DNA of 6,078 nt from an uncultured Bacilli bacterium (GCA_947629125.1 CANRCO010000074.1:1-6078), one strand, 5' to 3'. Counted from the stretch's first letter, positions 1-5,286 are shown. Made by a program: numbers and translations. The notes: generated by a model not told the origin, from the sequence alone.

Positions 1-175
1 TGAAGGAGAAATAGTCTTTATTAATGATGGCAATTCTAGGAGTCTAACGGAAGAGGAAGCAGCAGAACAATTATTGAAACAAAGAGATGAATTGCTAAAA
101 TTATTAGGGAGTACAGCTCCAAATGAGATCCATAACGAAGAAACAAAAGATAACTACCCCAGGAAAAGCTTGTAA
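1..175 (+). CDS. C-terminal fragment of an unrecognised protein (5' end outside window)
   Basis: An open frame enters at the window edge (first full codon at position 2) and stops at TAA 173-175, giving the last 57 residues of a protein. The fragment begins EGEIVFINDGNSRSL, continues into a Glu/Leu/Lys-rich stretch likely to form an amphipathic helix (TEEEAAEQLLKQRDELLKLLG), and ends in a polar, probably unstructured tail (…NYPRKSL). I do not recognise the family. The frame is supported as coding by being open right through and by ending 14 nt before the next gene, whose Shine-Dalgarno lies directly after its stop. Base composition is about 35% G+C by hand count, slightly above its neighbours. 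It is probably co-transcribed with the ADP-ribosylglycohydrolase gene downstream, so it may share a role in ADP-ribose or NAD-linked metabolism, but that is guilt by association only. Confidence 0.7.
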   Translation, partial: EGEIVFINDGNSRSLTEEEAAEQLLKQRDELLKLLGSTAPNEIHNEETKDNYPRKSL

Positions 176-189
176 TAAGGACGAGGAAA

Positions 190-1149
190 ATGATTGACAA
201 AATGAAGGCAGGAATAATTGGTTTTGCAGTTGGAGATGCATTAGGAGTTCCTGTAGAATTTTTAAATAGAGATTTATTACAAAAATGTCATATCAATAAC
301 ATGATTGGCTATGGAAGCCATAATGTTGAAGAAGGTACGTGGAGTGATGATACTTCGCTTATGATTGCCACTATTGATTCTATTATAGAAAATAATAACA
401 TTAATTTTGATGACATAATGCAGAAATTTGTTGAATGGACTGATTATGCAAAATACACTGCTACAGGTGAGGTATTTGATATAGGTATTTCCACCAGCAA
501 AGCAATTTTAAATTATAAAAAGGGTGAAAATGCAATCAATTGTGGGACAAGGGAGATAAATGAAAATGGTAATGGTTCATTAATGAGAATCTTACCATTC
601 GTTTATTACTTAAAATTTTCTGATTTTCAAGAAGAAGAGAAAAATTTATTAATTAATCAGGCATCATCGTTAACTCATGCACATGAAATAAGTCGATTAG
701 GATGTAAAATATATAATGATTATTTAAATTTTTTACTAGATGGAATTGATAAAATAAAAGCATTAGAATTATTAAAAGAAATAGATTACAGTAAATATTA
801 TTCTGATACTAGTATCAAAGAATATCAACGAATTTTAAAGGGTAATCTACAATTACTAAAAATTAACGAAATAAAATCTTCTGGGTATGTAGTAGATTCT
901 TTAGAGGCGAGTTTATGGTGTACAGTGACAAATAATAATTATGAGGATGCAGTTGTTACTGCTGTTAATTTAGGAGAAGATACTGATACAATTGGTGCAA
1001 TAACCGGTTCAATAAACGGTATCATTTATGGAATGGATGGTATACCAAAACGCTGGTTAAAAAAATTAAAAAGAGTTGAATATTTAGAGGATATTTCTAA
1101 TAATTTTATAGATACAATAAATTGTAAAAAAAAAGGTAAACTGTTATAA
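190..1149 (+). CDS. ADP-ribosylglycohydrolase family protein (DraG/ARH-like)
   Basis: This 319-residue protein has the length and motif order of the ADP-ribosylglycohydrolase family, binuclear-metal enzymes that remove ADP-ribose from proteins or other acceptors. Visible motifs are GFAVGDALGVPVEF (residues 11-24), the metal-binding WSDDT (51-55), ENGNGSLMRI (125-134), LTHAHEIS (161-168), SGYVVDSLEASLW (231-243) and the second metal motif GEDTDTIGAITG (262-273). All expected acidic ligands appear intact, so the enzyme should be active. The second Gly of the common GGD(T/A)DT motif is Glu here (GED). There is no signal peptide or membrane segment, so it is cytoplasmic. The ATG follows a purine-rich site (AAGGACGAGG, 177-186). 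It probably shares an operon with the gene ending at 175 and is followed by a terminator near 1286-1317. The substrate cannot be told: protein ADP-ribose, O-acetyl-ADP-ribose and nucleic-acid ADP-ribose are all possible. The gene ends just after an A9 run (1126-1134). Confidence 0.93.
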   Translation: MIDKMKAGIIGFAVGDALGVPVEFLNRDLLQKCHINNMIGYGSHNVEEGTWSDDTSLMIATIDSIIENNNINFDDIMQKFVEWTDYAKYTATGEVFDIGISTSKAILNYKKGENAINCGTREINENGNGSLMRILPFVYYLKFSDFQEEEKNLLINQASSLTHAHEISRLGCKIYNDYLNFLLDGIDKIKALELLKEIDYSKYYSDTSIKEYQRILKGNLQLLKINEIKSSGYVVDSLEASLWCTVTNNNYEDAVVTAVNLGEDTDTIGAITGSINGIIYGMDGIPKRWLKKLKRVEYLEDISNNFIDTINCKKKGKLL

Positions 1150-1285
1150 TTGTAACCTTTACATGAATGCTTTTGGTTTAAAATTTGGTGATATTAATGA
1201 AACCGTAGAAAGAAATATATATAGTTTCAGAATATTTAGATATTTGTGAATGAGTAGAAGCTAATAATAAAATTTGATTCTTAAA

Positions 1286-1317
1286 CGGTAGTGGTGAAAG
1301 AAATTTTACCACTTTTT
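1286..1317 (+). terminator. Rho-independent terminator after the ADP-ribosylglycohydrolase gene
   Basis: A 10-bp stem pairs AGTGGTGAAA (1290-1299) with TTTTACCACT (1304-1313), with one G·U pair and a GAAA tetraloop, followed by TTTT (1314-1317). An outer AAACG/CGTTT pairing (up to about 1322) could extend it. The T-run lies only on the + side, so it terminates + strand transcription. It sits about 140 nt after the ADP-ribosylglycohydrolase stop, and no other + strand gene lies between, so it most likely closes that operon. Confidence 0.8.
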
Positions 1318-1322
1318 CGTTT

Positions 1323-1608
1323 CTAAAATCTTTGCATGATATGTTCTTTCGATTTTGTATTTTTAAGAATCATTTTCTGGTCGTAGTATCTAAATATTTC
1401 GTTTCTTAATGGAGATGTAAAGCTCTTTTACAGACTTTAATATCTTTGTTTTAGATAAAAATAAATACTACCGCTAACTAAATTATTTAATTACTAAAAT
1501 GTCATCCATGTTGATTCTTCGCTTAGAAGATGAAAGTAAGTTTTTATAATCACGATTAGTATCTTCTTCATAATATATAAATCTATTTTTTACAAACTTT
1601 TCTAGAAA
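1323..1608 (-). pseudogene. Possible decayed coding fragments, family not recognised
   Basis: On the minus strand two short open stretches have protein-like rather than random AT-rich composition. The first (1608 down to 1483, 41 codons then TAA) contains FVKNRFIYYEED and later KNLLSSSKRRINMDD. The second (1427 down to 1323, 34 codons then TAG) contains RNEIFRYYDQKM and ends KEHIMQRF. They lie in different frames, neither has a convincing start codon or ribosome binding site, and in-frame stops precede each. This is what a frameshifted remnant of a minus-strand gene would look like, but short charged stretches also arise by chance in AT-rich DNA. I cannot assign a family. The call is weak. 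Confidence 0.22.
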
Positions 1609-1808
1609 TCAGGTATTACAAACTAATAGAGTTTTGTTTTAGAGTAATTCATATTAAATTTATAAAAAATTATTTTTATATTTTTATTAAGTTAGTAAGG
1701 TTTCAACTATAATGATATGTAAATAGAGCTATTGAGCAATATATTAGATTGAAATTATAATATCGTGACTTATTTATTAAAAATCCATTCTTAAATGTAA
1801 TAAATTTA

Positions 1809-1838
1809 TTGATGAAAAATCGAGAAATATACTATAAT
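1809..1838 (+). promoter_or_regulatory. Predicted sigma-A promoter of dnaB
   Basis: TTGATG (1809-1814) as -35 and a perfect TATAAT (1833-1838) as -10 are separated by 18 nt. A start site near 1845 would give dnaB a leader of about 45 nt. Position, spacing and the perfect -10 make this the best promoter in the gap. It has not been tested against expression data. Confidence 0.65.
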
Positions 1839-1871
1839 AAAAGTGTTAATTTATTTAATACTTTTATTTTT
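1839..1871 (+). promoter_or_regulatory. Imperfect palindrome/hairpin between dnaB promoter and start codon
   Basis: AAAAGTGTTAA (1839-1849) pairs with TTAATACTTTT (1855-1865) over 11 bp with one G·U, around a TTTAT loop, and is followed by ATTTTT (1866-1871). It begins directly after the -10 box and spans the predicted transcription start, so it could be an operator for a dimeric repressor. If the start lies upstream enough, it could act as a weak attenuator or 5'-stabilising hairpin. The stem is very AT-rich, so it would be a poor terminator alone. I do not match it confidently to any known regulator's site. Confidence 0.45.
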
Positions 1872-1875
1872 GTAT

Positions 1876-1883
1876 AAGGGGGG
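1876..1883 (+). promoter_or_regulatory. Ribosome binding site that fixes the dnaB start
   Basis: AAGGGGGG lies 7 nt before ATG 1891. A longer reading from GTG 1843 would start at about the predicted transcription start, inside the hairpin, and would add 16 hydrophobic residues absent from DnaB proteins. The ATG at 1891 is therefore preferred. Confidence 0.85.
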
Positions 1884-1890
1884 CTCTATA

Positions 1891-3186
1891 ATGAATGGAA
1901 AACTTTTACCAGCAGATACTTACATAGTTGTTAATAAAACTATTTTGTCAGAATTAGATAAAAAAAAGATTACTATGTTATACCAACCAATTATAGGGCA
2001 TACTGCTGTTGGTCTTTATCTTACTTTGATTGATGATTTAGAAAAAAGAGAATTGATGAGTTCAGAACTTACACATCATCACTTGATGAGTACAATGCAA
2101 CTTAAACTGCAAGATATTATAATTGCAAGAGAAAAGCTAGAAGCAGTAGGACTTTTAAAAACTTATGTAAAAGAAGAAAATGTGAATAATTATGTTTATG
2201 TTATTTATTCACCGCTATCGGTAAATGATTTTTTAAATCACCCCATTTTAAGTGTTGTTTTATACAATAATCTTGGTAAGAAAGAGTACGATAAGCTTAT
2301 TAATTATTTTAAAATTCCTAGAATAAATCTAAAAGATTATGAAGATATAACAGCAAGTTTTAATTCTGTATTTACGGCAGTAAGTGGTAATGTTTTTGTT
2401 GATAATGACAATATTGTTAATAAAAATATAGGAACGATAAAGTTAGAAGATAAGGTCGACTTTGACTTATTGATTTCAAGTATTCCTAAAAATATTATTA
2501 GTGATCGATGCTTTAATGAAGAGTCAAGAAACTTAATCAATTCTCTTGCTTTCACTTATAATATAGATAATTTAAACATGCAGGGATTAGTTAGAAATAG
2601 TCTTAATGAAAAGGGAATGATCGATAGACAAGAACTAACTAAAAATTGCCGTAATTTTTATGAATTTGAAAATGCAGGTAAATTACCAACATTAATTTAT
2701 TCGAAACAACCAGATTATTTAAAAAGTCCTAAAGGAGATACTTCTAATTGGGCGAAACAAGTTTATACTTTTGAGAATGTAACTCCTAATGATTACTTAC
2801 GTAGTAAATATAAAAATGGTGAACCGACAATGCGAGAATTACAAATAATAGAAGATCTCATGGTTAAACAAAAAATGAAACCAGGTGTAGTTAATGTCTT
2901 GATCTCGTATGTTCTAAAAGTTAATAATCAAAAATTCACAAGAAGTTATGTTGAAACAGTTGCAGCCCAGTGGTGTAGGCTTCATATAGAAACTGTCGAA
3001 GATGCGATGAGGGTAGCTGAAAAAGAACATAAAAAAATTAAGAAACTTATGGAAAAACCAACTACTAAGTATAGTAATGTTAACAAAAAAGAAGAACTTC
3101 CATCGTGGTTTGAAAAGAATATTGATAAACAAGAAATTTCTAAAGAGGAACAGGAAGAACTTGATAATTTATTAAAAGAATTTTAA
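1891..3186 (+). CDS. dnaB: Primosome protein DnaB (replication initiation and membrane attachment / helicase loading)
   Basis: This 431-residue protein matches the Bacillota DnaB, slightly shorter than B. subtilis DnaB (472). In that family DnaB works with DnaA, DnaD and the DnaI loader to place the replicative helicase at oriC and at restarted forks. The N-terminal domain is recognisable: LPADTYIV (6-13), the conserved ITMLYQPIIG (27-36) and LTLIDDL (44-50), then a winged-helix segment with AREKLEAVGLLKTY (79-92) and YSPLS. A C-terminal DnaD-like domain (about 298-385) carries the YxxxIxxxW-type motif as YVETVAAQW (353-361), which is linked to DNA binding in this family. A charged linker ends in ELPSWFEKN and an acidic tail. 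No transmembrane segment is seen. It has its own promoter. Neither nrdR before nor dnaI after it is present, unlike the common Bacilli order. It is not the replicative helicase that is called DnaB in E. coli. Confidence 0.93.
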   Translation: MNGKLLPADTYIVVNKTILSELDKKKITMLYQPIIGHTAVGLYLTLIDDLEKRELMSSELTHHHLMSTMQLKLQDIIIAREKLEAVGLLKTYVKEENVNNYVYVIYSPLSVNDFLNHPILSVVLYNNLGKKEYDKLINYFKIPRINLKDYEDITASFNSVFTAVSGNVFVDNDNIVNKNIGTIKLEDKVDFDLLISSIPKNIISDRCFNEESRNLINSLAFTYNIDNLNMQGLVRNSLNEKGMIDRQELTKNCRNFYEFENAGKLPTLIYSKQPDYLKSPKGDTSNWAKQVYTFENVTPNDYLRSKYKNGEPTMRELQIIEDLMVKQKMKPGVVNVLISYVLKVNNQKFTRSYVETVAAQWCRLHIETVEDAMRVAEKEHKKIKKLMEKPTTKYSNVNKKEELPSWFEKNIDKQEISKEEQEELDNLLKEF

Positions 3187-3217
3187 AATTTGTTAAGCAT
3201 AAATTTTAATAAATTTA

Positions 3218-3246
3218 TTGAATTTATTCCGTTTTGATGTTATCAT
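3218..3246 (+). promoter_or_regulatory. Predicted promoter of the T-box/DUF1653/serS unit
   Basis: TTGAAT (3218-3223) and TATCAT (3241-3246) are separated by 17 nt, and the -10 is extended by an upstream TGT (3238-3240). Transcription would start near 3253, a few nucleotides before the T-box Stem I, which is the expected arrangement. The promoter lies just downstream of dnaB, where only weak AT-only hairpins are seen, so some readthrough from dnaB is possible. Confidence 0.65.
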
Positions 3247-3252
3247 CTTTGT

Positions 3253-3445
3253 ATAAATCGATGAATGAGCTAAGTAAGTATACCGTTATATATAGAGAGT
3301 TCATGTTTGGTGGAAATGAATTGTAACTACTACTGAAATCTACTCAGGAGAGAAATTAATAATTTTCGGAAATAAACCGTTATCGAACAAAGTAAAAAAA
3401 AAGGATGGTACCGTGCTTTTTGCACTCCTTAGGTACCATCTTTTT
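3253..3445 (+). ncRNA. T-box riboswitch, serine-specific (specifier TCT), upstream of DUF1653 and serS
   Basis: The leader shows the full T-box order. Stem I has the AGTA motif (3273-3276), AGAGAG (3294-3299), an apical stem TTCAT/ATGAA (3300-3304/3316-3320) enclosing the GGTGGAA loop, and a specifier region reading GAAA-TCT-A. The TCT at 3339-3341 is a serine codon. A Stem III-like element (TTCG…CGAA) lies at about 3364-3386. The conserved T-box AAGGATGGTACCGTG spans 3401-3415, with TGGT as the bulge that contacts the tRNA NCCA end. Uncharged tRNA-Ser would favour the antiterminator (AAGG 3401-3404 with CCTT 3427-3430, plus GTGC/GCAC). Charged tRNA leaves the terminator. The downstream gene is serS, which agrees with the specifier. 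The last bulge base is U, which would wobble with the G73 usual in bacterial tRNA-Ser. The exact 5' end is inferred from the promoter. Confidence 0.94.
3404..3445 (+). terminator. T-box-controlled intrinsic terminator
   Basis: GATGGTACC (3404-3412) pairs perfectly with GGTACCATC (3432-3440). An inner GTGC/GCAC stem (3413-3416/3422-3425) sits in the loop, and TTTTT (3441-3445) follows. The 5' arm overlaps the T-box sequence, so terminator and antiterminator exclude each other. Confidence 0.93.
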
Positions 3446-3470
3446 CTATTTATTGGGAGGTGGTTAACTC

Positions 3471-3704
3471 GTGCAATGTGAGAGAGTAGAAATAGGAAGT
3501 AAATGGCAACATTTCAAGGGCGACGTTGTAAAAGTCGTAAATATTGTTAAAAACTCTGAAACCTTAGAGGAAATGGTCGTTTATGAACATAAAGATGTAT
3601 TGTGGGCACGTCCTGTCTCGAGTTTCTTGTCAAGTGATGATGTATCGACTAGATGTGATAATGTGACAGGGCAAAAGTACCGTTTTGAAAGAAAGGAAGA
3701 TTAA
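3471..3704 (+). CDS. DUF1653 domain protein, small
   Basis: This 77-residue protein of unknown function belongs to the DUF1653 family. The diagnostic line is visible: WQHFKGDVVKVVNIVKNSET (12-31), then EEMVVYEH (33-40) and LWARPVSSF (44-52), matching the usual Y-x-HFKG…V…HSET-x-E-x-VVY…W-x-RP…F pattern. Family members are small single-domain proteins, so it looks complete. The start is GTG at 3471, set by a strong GGGAGGTGG site (3455-3463) with 7-nt spacing. It lies between the serine T-box and serS with only 1 nt to serS, so it is translated from the same T-box-controlled mRNA and shares the response to serine or tRNA-Ser shortage. The serS ribosome binding site lies within its last codons, which suggests translational coupling. 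The C-terminal part after residue 55 is polar and contains no motif I know. Whether it acts with SerRS is unknown. Confidence 0.85.
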   Translation: MQCERVEIGSKWQHFKGDVVKVVNIVKNSETLEEMVVYEHKDVLWARPVSSFLSSDDVSTRCDNVTGQKYRFERKED

Positions 3705-3705
3705 T

Positions 3706-4989
3706 ATGTTAGATATAAAATTTGTAAGAGAGAATAGTGATTTAGTAAAAGAAAATATAAAGAAAAAGTTTCAAGAAGAAAAATTACCACTTGTAGATGA
3801 GGTTATAAAACTCGATGAAAAAATAAGAGAATTAAAACAAAAAGGAGATAACTTAAGACAAGAAAGAAATACTATTAGCGGCGAAATTGGGGCTTTATTT
3901 AGAGAAAAAAAGAATGATGAAGCTAATGCAAAAAAAGAAAGAGTAGTAGAAATTAATAAAGAACTAGTAGATGTTGAAAAAGAAGAAGATGAATTGTCAG
4001 AAAATTTGAGAACAAAAATGTTGGTAATTCCTCAAATGATAGACGATAGTGTTCCTATTGGTAAGGATGATAGTGAAAACGTAGAAATCGAAAGATTTGG
4101 TGAGCCATTTGTTCCTGATTATGAAATTCCTTATCACTCTGATATATGTGAATCATTTAATGGATTAGATAAAGAGAGTGCCGGAAGAACAAGCGGTAAC
4201 GGCTTTTACTATTTAATGGGAGATATAGCAAGATTACATGAGGCAGTAATTGCCTATGCTCGCGATTTTATGATAAGTAAAGGGTTTACTTATTGTATTC
4301 CACCTTTTATGATTAGAAGCGATGTAGTTACAGGTGTAATGTCATTTACAGAAATGGAAAATATGATGTACAAAATTGAAAATGAAGATTTGTATTTAAT
4401 TGGTACATCAGAACATTCTATGATAGGAAAATTTAAAGGCCAGCTTATTGATGAAAAAGATTTGCCAATAGCAATGACTTCGTATTCTCCTTGCTTTAGG
4501 AAAGAGGTGGGGGCTCATGGTATAGAAGAAAGAGGCCTTTATAGAGTCCATCAATTTGAAAAGCAAGAAATGGTAGTACTTTGCAAACCTGAAGATGCAA
4601 TGGAATGGTATAATAAAATGTGGAGTTATACAGTAGAATTTTTTAGAAGCATGGATATTTCTGTAAGAACTTTAGAATGTTGTAGTGGTGATTTAGCAGA
4701 TTTAAAAGTTAAATCTTGTGATGTTGAAGCTTGGAGTCCAAGACAACAAAAATATTTTGAAGTTGGATCTTGTTCTACATTAGGTGATGCTCAGGCTAGA
4801 AGACTAGGTATAAGAATGAAAACAGAAAATGGCAATCAATATGTTGCAACTTTAAATAATACAGTAATAGCAAGTCCAAGAGCAATTATTGCAATTCTAG
4901 AACAACACTATCAAAAAGATGGAAGCGTTATCATTCCTAAAGTACTAAGACCTTATATGGGTGGAATGGAAAAAATCGAAAAAAAGTAG
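3706..4989 (+). CDS. serS: Seryl-tRNA synthetase, archaeal-type sequence features
   Basis: This 427-residue class II synthetase charges tRNA-Ser (and normally tRNA-Sec) with serine in the cytoplasm. The N-terminal tRNA-binding arm (about 1-110) starts MLDIKFVREN and forms a Lys/Glu-rich coiled coil (about 30-105). Motif 1 includes the invariant proline in CIPPF (197-201). The serine-binding TSEH is at 234-237. Motif 2 is SPCFRKEVGAHGIEERGLYRVHQFEK (261-286; class II Arg265). SGDLADLK (327-334) and AQARRLGIR (362-370) follow, and motif 3 is NNTVIASPRAIIAILE (384-399; Arg392). The start is ATG 3706 with AGGAA at 3694-3698 inside the preceding gene. TTG 3685 would only add seven residues and is not favoured. 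GLYRVHQF, SGDLADLK, GSCSTLGDAQARRLGIR and LNNT resemble archaeal (for example Pyrococcus) SerRS more than the B. subtilis type (GLIRQHQF, TGDLGF, LNGSGLAVGR). It is T-box controlled. Confidence 0.96.
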   Translation: MLDIKFVRENSDLVKENIKKKFQEEKLPLVDEVIKLDEKIRELKQKGDNLRQERNTISGEIGALFREKKNDEANAKKERVVEINKELVDVEKEEDELSENLRTKMLVIPQMIDDSVPIGKDDSENVEIERFGEPFVPDYEIPYHSDICESFNGLDKESAGRTSGNGFYYLMGDIARLHEAVIAYARDFMISKGFTYCIPPFMIRSDVVTGVMSFTEMENMMYKIENEDLYLIGTSEHSMIGKFKGQLIDEKDLPIAMTSYSPCFRKEVGAHGIEERGLYRVHQFEKQEMVVLCKPEDAMEWYNKMWSYTVEFFRSMDISVRTLECCSGDLADLKVKSCDVEAWSPRQQKYFEVGSCSTLGDAQARRLGIRMKTENGNQYVATLNNTVIASPRAIIAILEQHYQKDGSVIIPKVLRPYMGGMEKIEKK

Positions 4990-5134
4990 ATAATTTAACT
5001 ATTTATTGTATAAAACAAGCAGTTGTTAAGAAATAATCTTATTACAGAAATGGAATATCAAAAAATAAAAATAAAGGTAAAAGAAGGACATAAAATTGAT
5101 AGCTTATTTATTAAAATTATAATTGGTATAAAAA

Positions 5135-5143
5135 TGATATAAT
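5135..5143 (+). promoter_or_regulatory. Candidate extended -10 promoter
   Basis: TGATATAAT is a perfect TATAAT preceded by TGN, which can work without a good -35; none is seen at proper spacing. It would start transcription near 5150. That would give either a leader of about 165 nt for the AlbA_2 gene or, if the hairpin at 5181-5230 terminates, a short RNA of about 80 nt. AT-rich sequence makes chance matches likely. Confidence 0.35.
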
Positions 5144-5180
5144 TTCAAAAAAAGATTAGTTGCTTATAAAAAGAAGTATA

Positions 5181-5230
5181 TATTGATGTTCTACCATTTG
5201 GGATTCACATCAGTAATATTTCTTTTTTCT
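5181..5230 (+). terminator. Terminator-like hairpin between serS and the AlbA_2 gene
   Basis: TATTGATGT (5181-5189) pairs with ACATCAGTA (5207-5215) over 9 bp with one G·U, enclosing a 17-nt loop. The T-rich tract TTTCTTTTTTCT (5219-5230) follows. The long loop and AT content make it weaker than the other terminators in the window. It could end serS transcription or act within the leader of the next gene. Confidence 0.45.
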
Positions 5231-5258
5231 TGTTTATTTAATTAAATGAATTTATAGT
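5230..5258 (+). promoter_or_regulatory. Candidate promoter of the AlbA_2 gene, overlapping the 12-bp repeats
   Basis: TTGTTT (5230-5235) and TATAGT (5253-5258) are separated by exactly 17 nt. The -10 lies within the first 12-bp repeat, so a protein bound to the repeats would block polymerase. The second and third repeats offer the same TATAGT word as alternative -10 boxes. The -35 is poor, matching only TTG. Confidence 0.4.
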
Positions 5259-5286
5259 GACATTTATAGTGACGTTTATAGTGACA
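5251..5286 (+). repeat. Three tandem 12-bp direct repeats (iteron-like), probable operator
   Basis: TTTATAGTGACA (5251-5262), TTTATAGTGACG (5263-5274) and TTTATAGTGACA (5275-5286) repeat head to tail without gaps. Only the last base differs in the middle copy. A fourth window (TATGGTAATATT) is no longer a clear copy. The array ends 18 bp before the ribosome binding site and 31 bp before the start codon of the AlbA_2 gene, and it overlaps its likely promoter. Tandem, same-orientation sites so close to a start suggest cooperative binding of a regulator, possibly the AlbA_2 protein itself. That link is inference. Confidence 0.85.

Larger units (their letters stand above)
1150..1890. other. 741-bp intergenic region without an intact gene
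   Basis: No intact gene was found on either strand. The region holds the terminator near 1286-1317, the possible minus-strand coding remnants (1323-1608), a very AT-rich stretch (about 1640-1800) with several TATAAT-like words, and the dnaB promoter and leader hairpin at its 3' end. Of the other promoter-like pairs, the best is TTGAGC (1732-1737) with TATAAT (1756-1761) and an 18-nt spacer. In DNA this AT-rich such matches are expected often, so it is not called separately. Confidence 0.6.

Noticed and set aside
1636..1645. GTTTTAGAGT word resembling the start of type II CRISPR repeats
   Set aside because: It is a single 10-base match with no repetition, spacers or cas genes nearby; chance is enough.
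1839..1865. dnaB leader palindrome as a Rex or NrdR site
   Set aside because: It has TGTTAA/TTAATA half-sites but the spacing and half-site match to the Rex consensus are off, and it does not fit the NrdR box. It is left as an unassigned palindrome.
1843..1890. GTG at 1843 as a longer dnaB start
   Set aside because: It has no ribosome binding site and sits at the likely transcription start, and the added hydrophobic residues are foreign to DnaB. ATG 1891 has AAGGGGGG at 7 nt.
2337..2555. 72-codon open frame on the minus strand within dnaB
   Set aside because: It lies wholly inside the well-supported dnaB gene, has no ribosome binding site, and its translation resembles no family I know.
2914..3132. 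72-codon open frame on the minus strand within dnaB
   Set aside because: It is a shadow of the Lys-rich C-terminus of dnaB; its Phe-rich translation is the expected reverse reading of AAA/AAG/GAA codons.
3685..3705. TTG at 3685 as a longer serS start
   Set aside because: SerRS proteins begin with the MLDIK-like segment encoded from ATG 3706, which has its own ribosome binding site.
5014..5142. Short + strand open frame downstream of serS (ATG at 5050, 30 codons)
   Set aside because: There is no Shine-Dalgarno, the composition is Lys/Ile-rich as expected from AT-rich DNA, and no motif is seen.
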